Origin: Bog-756 sp963710495
Lineage (GTDB): Bacteria; Actinomycetota; Acidimicrobiia; Acidimicrobiales; RAAP-2
DNA length: 64,000 nt
NCBI GenBank assembly: GCA_963710495.1
Contig: CAVQAI010000009.1
Location: forward strand, 62,001-126,000
Reading direction: 5' to 3'
In this document: positions 45,204 to 55,507 of the stretch, piece by piece
Layout: every line of letters starts with the position of its first letter
Numbering within the stretch: position 1 is the first letter of the stretch
Made by a program: the position numbers and the translations under genes
The notes under the pieces: generated by a model
Database searches by the model: none
Told to the model about the DNA's origin: nothing
The model's input: the letters and a program-made list of their open reading frames with translations, nothing else

Positions 45204-48200
45204 TCAGGCGAAGGGGATGGTGGCCTGAACGGTCGTCGGAGTCTTGACTTTTATCCTGCCGTTGCGAGTGATCACCGTCTCCGTCACCTGGACTGTGATC
45301 GCACTCGGAGCGGCAAACTTGGCACTCGGGGTACCCGACAGCACGCCTGCTGACGACAGTTTCAGCCCCTTCGGAAGTGTGATCTTCTTCCACTTCAAGG
45401 TGGTGGCGTAGGGACTGGTGCTGGCTCCGAGTCCCCCCGCCTGGAGAGTGACCGGGCCGTAAGGCGTGCCCGGAGACGCATGTGGCAGCGATGTGGTGGC
45501 GATCGCGAAGGAGGCCAGAACACAGGCGGCGGCACTGGTCGACACCCGAGTTGGGATTGAAGGTGCCAGCAGGACAGGGAGTGGCAGCACTTGCTCCGAC
45601 CGTGGCGACGTAGGTGTTGGGTGGGGCCGGGGTGCAACTGGATGCACCGGAGGTCGAGCTATAGGTGCCGAGGCCACACGGGGTCTCCGAGCCGGACCCG
45701 GGCGAGCCCACGTAGCTTCCGGGGTCGGCGGCGAGGCACGCAGCCGCGCTGGTCGAGCCGGTGCTCGGGTTGTAGGTGCCGGCCAGACAGTTGGTGGCCG
45801 ACGTGGCCCCGGTGGTGGCCACGTAGGTGCCGGGCGGGGCATTCGTGCAACTGGATGCACCCGGAGGTCGAGCTGTAGGTGCCGAGGCCACACGGGGTCT
45901 CCGAGCCGGACCCGGGCGAGCCCACGTAGCTTCCGGGGTCGGCGGCGAGGCACGCGGCCGCGCTGGTCGAGCCGGTGCTCGGGTTGTAGGTGCCGGCCAG
46001 ACAGTTGGTGGCCGACGTGGCCCCGGTGGTGGCCACGTAGGTGCCGGGCGGGGCATTCGTGCAACTGGATGCACCCGAGGTCGAGCTGTAGGTGCCGAGG
46101 CCACACGGGGTCTCCGAGCCGGACCCGGGCGAGCCCACGTAGCTTCCGGGGTCGGCGGCGAGGCACGCAGCCGCGCTGGTCGAGCCGGTGCTCGGGTTAT
46201 AGGTGCCGGCCAGACAGTTGGTGGCCGACGTGGCCCCGGTGGTGGCCACATAGGTGCCGGGTGAGGCAGCCGCACAGGGGGTATACCCGGTCGAGCTGTA
46301 GTACCCAGGGGTGCAGAGGGTCACAGGGGCAACCACGGTGATATTGAAACCCTGGGTGTCCGAGCCATGGCCGTTACTGGCGGTGATGGTAATGGGGAAG
46401 GAACCCGATTGGGTCGGGGTGCCCGCGAGCACCCCCCCACTCGAAAGCGTCATGCCCGTCGGCAGGGTCCCGGTCTCGCTGAACATCGAGCTCGGAGTGC
46501 CGGAGGCGGTGACCGTGAAGCTCCCCGCCTGACCCTGGGTGAAGGTGGCGCTGTTCGCCGACGTGATCGTGGGCGGCCCATCGACCGTAAGGGTGAAGCC
46601 CAGCGTCGCGTCAGGTGGCACGCCGTTGGTGGCAGTGAGGGTGATCGGGAAGGTCCCCGACTGGGTCGGGGTGCCCGAGAGCACGCCCGCGCTGGTGAGG
46701 GTCACCCCGATCGGGAGCGATCCGGTCCCGCTGATCATGGGCAGCGGATTGCCGGTGGCGGTGACGGTGAAGGTCCCCGCCTGACCCTCCGTGAAGGTGG
46801 CGCTGTTCACCGGACTGATCATTGGCGGTGTCCCGGTGACCGTGAGGGTGAAGGACCAGTTCCCGGTGTCACCGATGGCGTCACTGACCGTGCCGCTCAT
46901 GGTGACGGTCCCCGGCGTCGTGACCGACGTCGGGACGGTGACCGCCCCCGAGGAGGAGACGTTGACCTCAGAGGAGCTGGTGGTCGTGGTCCAGGTGAGC
47001 GAACCGCCGCCGGTCGGCAGGTTGGTCACGGTGAGCTGCCCCGAGTAGCCGGCCCCCGCTGTGATGGTGGCCGAGGTCGGGGTGCCCTGGGAGAGGGTGG
47101 TGGCCGGTCGCACGATGGCATAGCCGGTCTCCGACTGTGACTCGGAGCCGAGTGACGTCGGGACCACCCCGGTCGGAAGGGTGGCGGCCACCGGTGTCGT
47201 CTGGGAGAAGGTCGTCGTGCCGTTCCCGAGGTTGCCGTCAAGACCCAGGCCCCAGGCATAGAGGGTGCCGTTCGAGCCGATGGCGAACCCGGTCAACTCG
47301 GAGGCACCGATCGCGGTGGCGGTGACCCCGGCCGGCAGGGAGACGGCGATCGGTTTGGTCTGGGGATCGTTCGCCGAGTTGTTGCCGACCTGGCCCTCGG
47401 TGTCGCTACCCCAGGCGTACATGGTGCCGTTGGTGCCGAGGGCGTACCCGCTCAACTCCCCGGCGGCGAGGGCGGTGATGGTGACCCCGGTCGGGATCTG
47501 GACGATGGCCGGTGTGGAGAGCGAGCTGGTGGTGTTGTTCCCGAGCTCGCCGTCTGACCCGTAGCCCCAGGCATACAGGGTGCCGTTGCTGCCGAGGGCA
47601 TAGGCGGTCTCCGTGCCGCCGGCGATCGCCGTGGCCCGGACCCCGGTCGGGAGGGAGACGGCGACCGGTGTGGCCTGGGTCGACGAGGTGCTGCCGTTGC
47701 CGAGCTCGCCGTCTGGGCCCATGCCCCAGGCATACAGGGTGCCGTTCGAGCCCATGGCGTAGCCGGTGTAGCCGGTGGCGCCGATGGCGGTGGCGGTGAC
47801 CCCGACCGGCAGGGAGACAACGACCGGTGTGGTCTGCGCGCTGGTCGTGCTGCCGTTGCCGAGCTCGCCGTTGGACCCGAGGCCCCAGGCGTACACGGAG
47901 CCGTTCGAGCCGAGGGCATAGGCGCTCAACTGCCCGGCGGCGATGGCGGTGGCGGTGACCCCGGTCGGGAGGGAGACCACGACGGCACTGGTCTGGGTGG
48001 CGGTCGTCGAGCCGTTGCCGAGCTGGCCGTCGGTGCCGCTGCCCCAGGCGTAGAGGACGTTGTTCGAGCCGATGGCATACCCAGTCTCCGACCCGCCGGC
48101 GGTTGCGGTGGCGGTGACCCCTGACGGGAGGGAGACGGGAACCGGCGTCGTCTGGTTCGTTGTAGTGGTGCCGTTACCGAGTTCACCGTTGGTGCCGAAG

Positions 48201-49687
48201 CCCCAGGCCAGCTCGTCCGAGGGCGCCGGGTTGGTCGACGTGGCTGACGGTCAGGGTGAACGACTGGGTGGCGTTCGGTGTAATGCCGTTCGAAGCAGTG
48301 AGGGTGATCGGGAACGAACCCAACTGGGTCGGGGTGCCCGAGAGCACACCCGCGCTGGTGAACGTCACCCCGGTCGGGAGGGTCCCGGTCTTGGTGAAGG
48401 TCGGACCCGGGAACCCGGTGGCGGTGACGGTAAAGGCGTCGGCCACCCCTTCTGCGAAGGTGGTGCTGTTCGCCGAGGTGACGGCCGGCGGCGCATTGAC
48501 CACCAGGGTGAAGGACTGGATGGCGTTCGGGGAGAAGCCGTTCGTCGCGGTGATAGTGATCGGGAAGGAACCGGACTGGGTTGGGGTGCCCGAGAGCACC
48601 CCACCCGACAGGGTCACGCCGGTCGGCAAGGTTCCCGTCTCACTAAAGGTCGGGGCCGGATTGCCGGTGGCGGTGACCGTGAAGCTTCCCCCATGACCCT
48701 GCTCGAAGAAGGCGTCGCTGGCGGAGGTGATGGTCGGCGGTTGCACGGTATAGGTGATGTCAACTTCGCCGTTGGACAGAGAACCACCGGGCCCCGTGGA
48801 CCCCGAGAGTGCCGAGGGGATGACATAGCCCGAGCCGCCTCCACCTCCAGCGCAAGGCCCCCCGCCTCCTCCGCCGAAGTAGCCGCCGCCGCCGCCACCG
48901 CCCCCGCCGAAGGCTACATTGAAGAGGTCCTCAGGAGAGGTACATAGCGTCAACGGAGCCCCGTTCCCGCCGCTGAGCCCTTTTATGCCGTTGTCTGACA
49001 CCAACGGGCCCGTACCCGGATTGGCAAAGACGCCACCACCTGCTCCCCCGCCACCGGGTTGGCTCTGGGTTCCCCCATACGCTCCAAAGTCGATAGTGGA
49101 GCAAGCGAAGTCGTCCGAGCCTTTGCCCCCCGTTGATCCCCCTCCGGCCCCTCCGAAAATCGTTCCGCTGTGGCAAAGTCCTGGATCACCCATGGCACCG
49201 CCGCCGGCGCCGCCCGCGACGAGCAGGGGCGTGCCGTCGCTGTCGCTCACCCACGACGCACCACCTCCGCCAAACGCATTAGTCCCGGGCGAACCTCCAC
49301 CGCCGAAGCCACCAGCCGTGTTGCCGTAAAAGCCTGCGCCACCCGCTACGACCGTAAGCGTCGAGCCGGGGACGACACTTAGGGTCGCGGACGTCGAGCC
49401 CCCAGCTGCCGAGAAGCTATCTCCGGCGCCGTAGAGGCGGAAGCTCGCCTGGCTCACGCCCGGCGGTACCGTCCAATACTGGGGGTAGCCGTCTGCGCCT
49501 GTGGTCCCGTCGTATAAACACGTAACCGTTGCGGTGGTACCCACGATAACCGGTGGTGGACAAGCTGGTGTTGGCGGTGTTGCCGAGGCGGGGAGTGAGC
49601 CGCCGACCACCGAGACGAAATGACGCCGCCAGAGAGCAGCGATCCGGCCAGTAGCGTGCGAAAAGACGTCCTTGGCCCAGCTATCAT
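45204..49687 (-). pseudogene. Giant secreted multidomain protein (Gly-rich, PIG, RCC1, Cys repeats), frameshifted
   Basis: Coherent sequence runs leftward over 4.5 kb but changes frame at about 49625, 48230, 45860 and 45540. In order: signal peptide from ATG 49687 (TSFRTLLAGSLLSGGV); glycine-rich domain (about 48750-49600); two Ig-like putative PIG domains (TLPTGVTLSGGVLSGTPTQS); seven RCC1 repeats (ALGSNGTLYAWGYGSDGELG type, 46950-48230); further PIG domains; three nearly identical Cys repeats (ADPGSYVGSPGSGSETPCGL); a last PIG domain ending TVQATIPFA. The total would be near 1490 residues. It may be a broken adhesin-like protein, or intact with sequencing errors, as the repeats make assembly difficult. 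Confidence 0.75.
45650..46290. repeat. Three 213-bp tandem repeats coding Cys-rich modules
   Basis: Units begin at 45650, 45864 and 46077 with GAGGTCGAGCT. The spacing is 214 bp then 213 bp; the odd base falls in the GCACCCGGAGG at about 45860 (GCACCGGAGG and GCACCCGAGG in the other units) and causes the frame change. Each unit codes one 71-residue module with five or so Cys, like ephrin-receptor-type GCC2/GCC3 repeats. Confidence 0.9.
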
Positions 49688-49894
49688 GGGACAGCACCCT
49701 CCGCCCTTGGGGTGCCCTGCGCGCGCCACTCGTAGGAAAGACGTAGCACCGAATGTCGGCTCCATCAAGCGGTGCCTGAGGTCGATCATCCATCGATATC
49801 GCTGAGCGTCCGAGCCACCACGGACGGTGACCGGGGATGCCCCATATCACCGGATATGCACCGCCCTCCAGTTGATCCGAGCCACAGCCACTCG

Positions 49895-50215
49895 TCACTC
49901 CCCCAACCTCCCCTTCCCCAACGTCGGTACCGGCGCCGGCGAGGTCCCTGATGCGCCGCACACCGGCGCCCTGGTCCGCTTGGACGACGCCTCTTGGCCG
50001 GGGCTGGTCGGTGTCACCCGTCCGGCCTGACCGGCCAGCAGCCGTGCAACCCCCGAGACCACCCATGGGGGCGCGCCTTCTCGGGCCGGCTGTCCGGTCG
50101 TGCGCCACATGAACTGACAGGCGTCACAGATCAGAAAGGTGTCAGAGGCCGGAACCCCGCGGTCGTTCGCCCGCAACATGGTCCTCGGCCAAGATCCACA
50201 GTCCGGGCAGGCCAT
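49895..50215 (-). CDS. Small zinc-ribbon protein
   Basis: 106 residues from ATG 50215, preceded by GGAGG at good spacing. MACPDCGSWPRTML and FLICDACQFMWRTTG give two Cys-x-x-Cys knuckles of a zinc ribbon. After about residue 55 the sequence is low-complexity and its last 35 or so residues run antisense through repeat copy E. The original C-terminus may therefore have been replaced or extended. Function unknown. Confidence 0.55.
   Translation of the reverse strand: MACPDCGSWPRTMLRANDRGVPASDTFLICDACQFMWRTTGQPAREGAPPWVVSGVARLLAGQAGRVTPTSPGQEASSKRTRAPVCGASGTSPAPVPTLGKGRLGE
49920..50030 (+). repeat. Dispersed repeat, divergent copy E
   Basis: Shares the left half of copies B-D (AACGTCGGTACCGGCGCCGG and CGAGGTCCCTGATGCGCC) but not the right half. 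In frame it reads GAGEVPDAPHTGALVRLDD and ends at TGA 50028. The sequence APHTGALVRL is like the usual end of NlpC/P60 proteins, so this copy may preserve an ancestral 3' end. Confidence 0.6.
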
Positions 50216-50269
50216 ATCGGATCCTCCGCCTCCGCACGGCGTGAAACACCCACCCAACCACGGCAACGA

Positions 50270-50380
50270 CAGGGAATCCGCCGTCCCGTCGTGTTTGGCA
50301 ACCGCGGGCCTTCCCGCCGACGGCAAACGTAACAGTTGCAACTGGCAGTTGCAACTGCCCTTGACCAGCGGCGAGCGGGA
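50270..50380. repeat. Two-copy intergenic repeat, copy 1
   Basis: On the minus strand: AGTTGCAACT, then GGCGGGAAGGCCCGC (short hairpin), GGGACGGCGGA and TGTCGT. The same blocks in the same order occur at 52012-52110. It lies 55-165 bp upstream of the zinc-ribbon start on its sense strand, so it could be a leader RNA or protein-binding element. Confidence 0.5.
50333..50357. promoter_or_regulatory. Two tandem 12-bp palindromes
   Basis: CAGTTGCAACTG occurs at 50333-50344 and again at 50346-50357, separated by one G. Each is a perfect palindrome. Spacing of 13 bp suggests cooperative binding by a dimeric regulator, perhaps the adjacent TetR-like protein (inference). Confidence 0.5.
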
Positions 50381-50429
50381 CCCCGATCCCGGTGGGCGAC
50401 CCAGGATGGGACCGGTCCGAACGCACCGG

Positions 50430-51194
50430 TCACTGGTTTGGATCTGGCTCGAAGAACTCCAGCACCAGAGCATGGAGCCCGATGCCGAAGATCGTCCAGG
50501 TCTGATCGGCTCCATCGGGCCCGGTGGGGCGGACGATCCCCACCATCTGGGTGTCGACTCGATCCCGGAGCGAGCATCCCTCGGCCAGGGCCCCGACCGC
50601 GTTCAGGAACTGTCGAACGGTCAAGGGCGCCTTTGGTCGGTAGCCGAAGATCGTCATCAGACCACTGAATGCGTCTTCTCCTTGGTAGTTGATGGCGTCA
50701 TAGCTCTCCATGAGCCTCGAAAGGACCCGCTGGTGCCGGTCAGGCAGGTCACTCGAGACCGCGGTGGCCCAGAGGTTGATCCACACCGACCAGCTCGACG
50801 AGCGGCGGAGGGCATCACTGAGGGCTTCGCCCACGACCCGGCACACCTCGGACAAGGTCGCCGTGCGAGCGGCGGCCGTTGACAGATCACTCGCGGCCAA
50901 GACTCCTCCTACCAGCTCTTCGACCTCGGGTACGTTGGAACGGCTGGTGTCCGATGCCAATTCGACCATCACGTCGGTCTGGTAGTCGGCGAGGTTCCCC
51001 CACACCCGCCCGATGACCGAGGCGTTGGTGAGCCTGATGCTGGTCTCCGCCTCGACCCGGTCGAAGGCACCCTTGAAGGTCAAGGCGTCAGCCCCTGTAC
51101 CGAGACCTTCCTCGAGCAGGATCGATCGCCCAGCGGTCAACAGGAGTGCTCGAAGCTCCTCCCGGCTCCGCCGGGGCCGCCGATCGGTGCTCAT
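50430..51194 (-). CDS. TetR-like transcriptional regulator
   Basis: 254 residues from ATG 51194, preceded by GGGAGGTGGTG. The N-terminus has a helix-turn-helix region: RRSREELRALLLTAGRSILLEEGLG and TSIRLTNASVIGRVWGNLADYQ, the position of the TetR recognition helix. The rest is an all-helical ligand domain. The HTH has an unusual insertion (the turn carries KGAFDRVEAETSI). Targets unknown; the tandem palindromes lie just beyond its 3' end and no other promoter site is evident. Confidence 0.72.
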   Translation of the reverse strand: MSTDRRPRRSREELRALLLTAGRSILLEEGLGTGADALTFKGAFDRVEAETSIRLTNASVIGRVWGNLADYQTDVMVELASDTSRSNVPEVEELVGGVLAASDLSTAAARTATLSEVCRVVGEALSDALRRSSSWSVWINLWATAVSSDLPDRHQRVLSRLMESYDAINYQGEDAFSGLMTIFGYRPKAPLTVRQFLNAVGALAEGCSLRDRVDTQMVGIVRPTGPDGADQTWTIFGIGLHALVLEFFEPDPNQ

Positions 51195-51520
51195 CACCAC
51201 CTCCCACCGCGGACAGACAACCGGCTGCAATCGTGACTGCTGCGACACCCGGATCCCATCAATCCGGCCGTCGGCTCCCGCCGAGCCCGAACCCTACCGC
51301 CGGCCACCGACGGCCGAACACCACCACGGGAAGCAGTGAGATCGACCCTGAGCAGTCCCTCGCGACCCGAGTCGAGCAGGCGCACCGGCGACGGGCTCAC
51401 CGAGAGCCAGTTGGGTGGGCGTCCGATGGGACCGACATTTGATGCTTCGTCTCCGCGCTCAGCTTCGCCCGTCCCTCGAGCCCGTCACACGGGGCGTGGG
51501 AACCTTCCCGGTCGGGCATC
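51195..51520. other. Intergenic region between divergent regulators
   Basis: 326 bp upstream of both the TetR-like gene and the HTH gene. Open frames here lack family sequence. A short inverted repeat GGGAACCTTCCC lies near 51499. The only strong site is the palindrome that follows at 51521. Confidence 0.5.
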
Positions 51521-51551
51521 TGTCACGCTTCGTGACACCGAGCCTTATGCT
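51521..51551 (+). promoter_or_regulatory. Operator-like palindrome and -10 box of a leaderless gene
   Basis: TGTCACG-CTT-CGTGACA (51521-51537) is a perfect inverted repeat. It is followed by a -10-like TATGCT (51546-51551). The -10 lies 6 bp before the ATG at 51558, so transcription would begin at or next to the start codon, giving a leaderless mRNA. The palindrome covers the -35 position, as for a repressor site. Confidence 0.55.
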
Positions 51552-51557
51552 CAGCCC

Positions 51558-51926
51558 ATGGACGACCCCCTTGCCGTTGCTGAGCGTCGAGTCGAAGACC
51601 TGCTCGAGGCGGCAAAGAGACTCCGGGCCACCCTGCTCCGAACCGAGATCGACTACCGCCGGACCCTCAAGAGTCTTCGCCGACGGTCAGAGGTCACGGC
51701 CACGATCAAGGAGAATCGGTCCGATACCACCCGGAAGGAGTTGACGGACGCTTTGAAGGATTTCGAGCGTCAGCGCCACCTCTCTCGAGGCTCGGTCATC
51801 CTGGCCCAACTGGCTGAGGGAGAGAGCATCACCGAGATCGGTCGATCGTGGGGATTCTCCCATCAGTTGGCGTCCCGGTACGCACGAGAGGCGAGCAGCG
51901 GACCTGACCCCAGTCACCGCGAATGA
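51558..51926 (+). CDS. Small helix-turn-helix protein
   Basis: 122 residues, basic and helical. A coiled coil (about 5-75, AERRVEDLLEAAKRLRATLL; ELTDALKDFERQRHL) is followed by a C-terminal HTH (ILAQLAEGESITEIGRSWGFSHQLASRYAREA) like sigma-70 region 4 or homeodomain-like folds. There is no ribosome site, consistent with a leaderless start. It may regulate itself through the palindrome just upstream (inference). Confidence 0.75.
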   Translation: MDDPLAVAERRVEDLLEAAKRLRATLLRTEIDYRRTLKSLRRRSEVTATIKENRSDTTRKELTDALKDFERQRHLSRGSVILAQLAEGESITEIGRSWGFSHQLASRYAREASSGPDPSHRE

Positions 51927-52011
51927 ATGCGGAATGGGAAAGGCAGATTGGTGGCGGCGCGTGGCGACCGAAGCTCCGGCTTCGGAGGCCCTGAGGTTCT
52001 TGGGCCGTCCC

Positions 52012-52125
52012 CCGACGACAAGGGTCCGCCGTCCCCTGCCATCGGAGCAGCGGGACTCCCCGCCGGGGCCGAAGCTAGCCTTTGCAACTCCAAGTCGCAA
52101 CTCCTAGTGGCCAGTCTCGGGACCA
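52012..52125. repeat. Two-copy intergenic repeat, copy 2
   Basis: Minus-strand blocks AGTTGCGACT, AGTTGCAA, GGCGGGGAGTCCCGC (hairpin), GGGGACGGCGGA and TGTCGT match copy 1 at 50270-50380. It lies just after the hydrolase stop. The flank at 52122-52176 also resembles 50050-50104 (GGCTGTCCGGTCGTGC is shared). Confidence 0.5.
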
Positions 52126-52139
52126 CCCGTGAGGGCGGG

Positions 52140-53045
52140 CTACTCGGGCTGGCTGTCCGGTCGTGCCGACGTGGCCGTGGTGGGCCGCTCGGTGCTGCGG
52201 AGGAAGTCGTTGAGGATCTCGGCGAAGCCGGCGGGATCCTCCGACTGGGGGAAGTGGCCGACCCCGGGCAGGATTTCCAGCCGGGCATGCGGCAAGGCCT
52301 TCTGGGCCTCGTACGCATGGGCGACCGGAATGATGTGGTCCTTCTCGCCCCACACGATCAGGGTGGGGGTCTGTTCCGCCAGATACAGGCGGTCGAGGGC
52401 GCTCACCGACTGGCCCCCCGGTTCGATCACCGATCGCATGGTGCGGATGAAGGCCTGGCGGCCCTCACCCTCGGTCAGCGAACGGTAGGAGCGCCACACC
52501 TCCATCACGGGCACGCTGTGGATCCCCACCCGGTCGGCGAAGCGGGCGACCGGGTCGCCCCACCGTCGGACGAAGCTCGGGAAGAGGAGAGGCATCGCGT
52601 ACTCGACGGCCGGGAGGGTCACCAGGCGGAGGACCCAGTTCACCTCGCGGCCGAGGCCTCCGGCGTCCACCAGCACCAACCGTTCGCAGCGGTCGGGGAA
52701 CTGGTACGCGAACTGCATGGCCACACCGCCCCCGAAGGATTGGCCGACCACGGTGGCCCGCTCGATTCCCAGCTCCACGAGCACGTCGCGCATCCAATTG
52801 GCGAAGTTGCCCAGCGAGTAGTCCCCCGCCGGCTTGGCCGAATGACCGTGGCCGACGAAGTCCGGTGCGATCAGGGTGTAGTCGGCCTCGAGGAGCTCCA
52901 TCACCGGTATCCACGTTCGGGAGCTACCGGCGATCCCGTGGAGCAGCAAGAGCACCGGTCCCTCGCCTCCCCGCCGATAGGCGATCCGGTGCCCGTGGAT
53001 GGTGACGAACCGGATCGGGAACGTCCCATCCGTTGATCGGGCCAC
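52140..53045 (-). CDS. Alpha/beta-hydrolase
   Basis: 301 residues from a GTG. Canonical alpha/beta-hydrolase: oxyanion motif LLLLHGIAGSSRTW, nucleophile Ser in VVGQSFGGGVAMQF, acid Asp in IVWGEKDHIIP, and His in ILPGVGHFPQSEDP. It resembles C-C bond hydrolases and esterases of aromatic or lipid degradation; the substrate cannot be told. Stand-alone, 34 bp downstream of the Lys/Ala-rich protein gene. Confidence 0.9.
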   Translation of the reverse strand: MARSTDGTFPIRFVTIHGHRIAYRRGGEGPVLLLLHGIAGSSRTWIPVMELLEADYTLIAPDFVGHGHSAKPAGDYSLGNFANWMRDVLVELGIERATVVGQSFGGGVAMQFAYQFPDRCERLVLVDAGGLGREVNWVLRLVTLPAVEYAMPLLFPSFVRRWGDPVARFADRVGIHSVPVMEVWRSYRSLTEGEGRQAFIRTMRSVIEPGGQSVSALDRLYLAEQTPTLIVWGEKDHIIPVAHAYEAQKALPHARLEILPGVGHFPQSEDPAGFAEILNDFLRSTERPTTATSARPDSQPE

Positions 53046-53079
53046 GTGCGCTTCCTTCCGGAGCCGGCCGGCCGAGTGA

Positions 53080-53544
<465 letters not shown>

Positions 53545-53677
53545 GCCATCCACCTTCCGCTCGTAGCCCTCCTCCCTCGATGGTGAACGACTTCACCGGC
53601 CGCGACGAGGGCAGAAAGTCACATCTCGGGAAATTTGACGCCCGCCGCCGGTGCGCCGGCCAACTCGGGCCTACCCG

Positions 53678-53884
53678 CTACTTCGTGTGACCCGATACCC
53701 GGGCCACGGCACCGATGGCCGGGGCCACGGTCAACCAGAGCCCGACGGTCACCACCATCGACGAAACATACCCGAACGGGTGGATGCCGACGTCCTGGTA
53801 GACGATGCCGGCGAAGATCATCAGCACCCAGGCACTGACGAAGAAGGCCGGGCCGGCGGCCAGGATCTTGAAGAAATCACCCAA
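53678..53884 (-). CDS. Small two-span membrane protein (TTG start)
   Basis: 68 residues: FFKILAAGPAFFVSAWVLMIFAGIVY and GYVSSMVVTVGLWLTVAPAIGAV are two membrane helices. The Shine-Dalgarno AGGAGGTGA is perfect and lies 5 bp before TTG 53884, which decides the start; GTG 53893 lies inside the Shine-Dalgarno. Function unknown. It follows the gltBD operon on the same strand. Confidence 0.7.
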   Translation of the reverse strand: MGDFFKILAAGPAFFVSAWVLMIFAGIVYQDVGIHPFGYVSSMVVTVGLWLTVAPAIGAVARVSGHTK

Positions 53885-54006
53885 TGGACTCACCTCCTCC
53901 CGCGGCAGCGTAGGCACCGCGGTCCGGGGCGGCCAGGGCCGAGTGTCACGAACCCGACCGATCGCCGGGCCGGGCCACGGACGGGCGCACCCGGCGCCCC
54001 GAGCGG

Positions 54007-55507
54007 TTAGCGCAGGGCCAGCTGGCCCGGCACGATCGGAGCCGGCAATGCACTGTCGCCCATCAGGTACCGATCCACGGCAGCGGCGGCCGACCGGCCT
54101 TCGGCGACGGCCCATACGATGAGGCTCTGGCCCCGGGTCATGTCCCCACAGACGAAGACGCCCGGGACGTTGGTCGCCCACGAGCGGTCGGCGGCCACGT
54201 TGCCGCGGGTGTCGAGCTCGAGGCCGAGCTCGGTGACCACACCCTGGCGCTCCGCCCCGAGGAATCCCATGGCCAGCAAGACGAGCTCGCACGGGAGCTC
54301 GAACTCGGAGCCGGGCACCGGTGCGAACTCCGGGCGGCCACCCTCCCCCTCGACCAAGGCGACCTCCTCGCCCCGCAGGGCCCCGACCTGTCCGGTCCCG
54401 TCGTCACGGAACCGGGCCGTGGTCACCGAGAAGACGCGCTCACCACCCTCTTCGTGCGCCGCCGAGGTGCGCAGGACCAGCGGCCAGGTGGGCCACGGAT
54501 TGTCGAGGCTCCGGGCGCCCGGCGGCTCCGGCATGATCTCCAGCTGGTGGACCGAACGCGCCCGCTGCCGGTGGACCGTGCCCAGGCAGTCGGCCCCGGT
54601 GTCGCCCCCGCCGATGATGATCACGTGCTTCCCCTCGGCGGAGACGGGCGAGGAGGCAAGTGCGCCCTCCTGGACCAGGTTGGCCGGCTTGAGGAAGTCC
54701 ATGGCCCGGTGGATCCCGGCCAACTCCCGCCCCGGAACCGGGAGGTCCCGGGGTAGCGTGGCCCCTCCGGCCAGCACCAGCGCGTCGAATTCGTCGACCA
54801 GCGCCTGCGCCGGCACCACGGTGGCGTCGGGGGCCAGGGCGGCCCGGGTCTCGGGGGCGCACTCCCCCACGCTCAGCCCGCAGCGGAACTCGACTCCCTC
54901 GGCCCGCAGCTGGCCGAGGCGACGATCGAGGACCGCCTTCTCCATCTTGAACTCGGGGATCCCGTAGCGCAGCAGTCCGCCGGGTCGTTCCGCCCGCTCG
55001 AACACGACCACCTGGTGGCCGGCTCGGACGAGTTGCTGGGCGGCAGCCAGGCCGGCCGGCCCGGACCCCACGACCGCCACCCGTCGACCGGTGCTGGCCC
55101 CGGCCTGGACCGGGCCCACCCATCCCTCGGCCCAGGCCCGTTCGACGATCTCGTACTCGATGCGCTCGATGGCGACGGGGTCGTCGTTGATCCCGAGGAC
55201 GCAGGAGCCCTCGCAGGGAGCCGGACAGAGCCGTCCGGTGAACTCGGGAAAGTTGTTGGTGGCGTGCAGGCGCTCGATCGCCTCCGACCAGTCGTCGCTA
55301 AAGACCAGGTCGTTCCATTCGGGGATCAGGTTGCCGAGGGGGCAGCCGTCGTGGCAGAACGGGATCCCGCAGTCCATGCAGCGCGCCCCCTGGTGCCGGA
55401 CGGCCTCAGGTGGGAAGGGCTCGTAGACCTCCTTCCAGTCGCGCAGCCGCACCGGGACCGGCCGGCGGGCAGGAAGGGACCGCTGGTACTTGAGGAACCC
55501 GGTCACG

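Noticed and set aside
45650..46290. CRISPR-like repeats
   Set aside because: The 213-bp units are contiguous without spacers and code for a protein module.
30970..50030. A classic integron cassette array
   Set aside because: The repeats fold like attC but the GTTRRRY/RYYYAAC core is not matched, spacing is 3-6.6 kb with several genes each, and no integron integrase is in the window.
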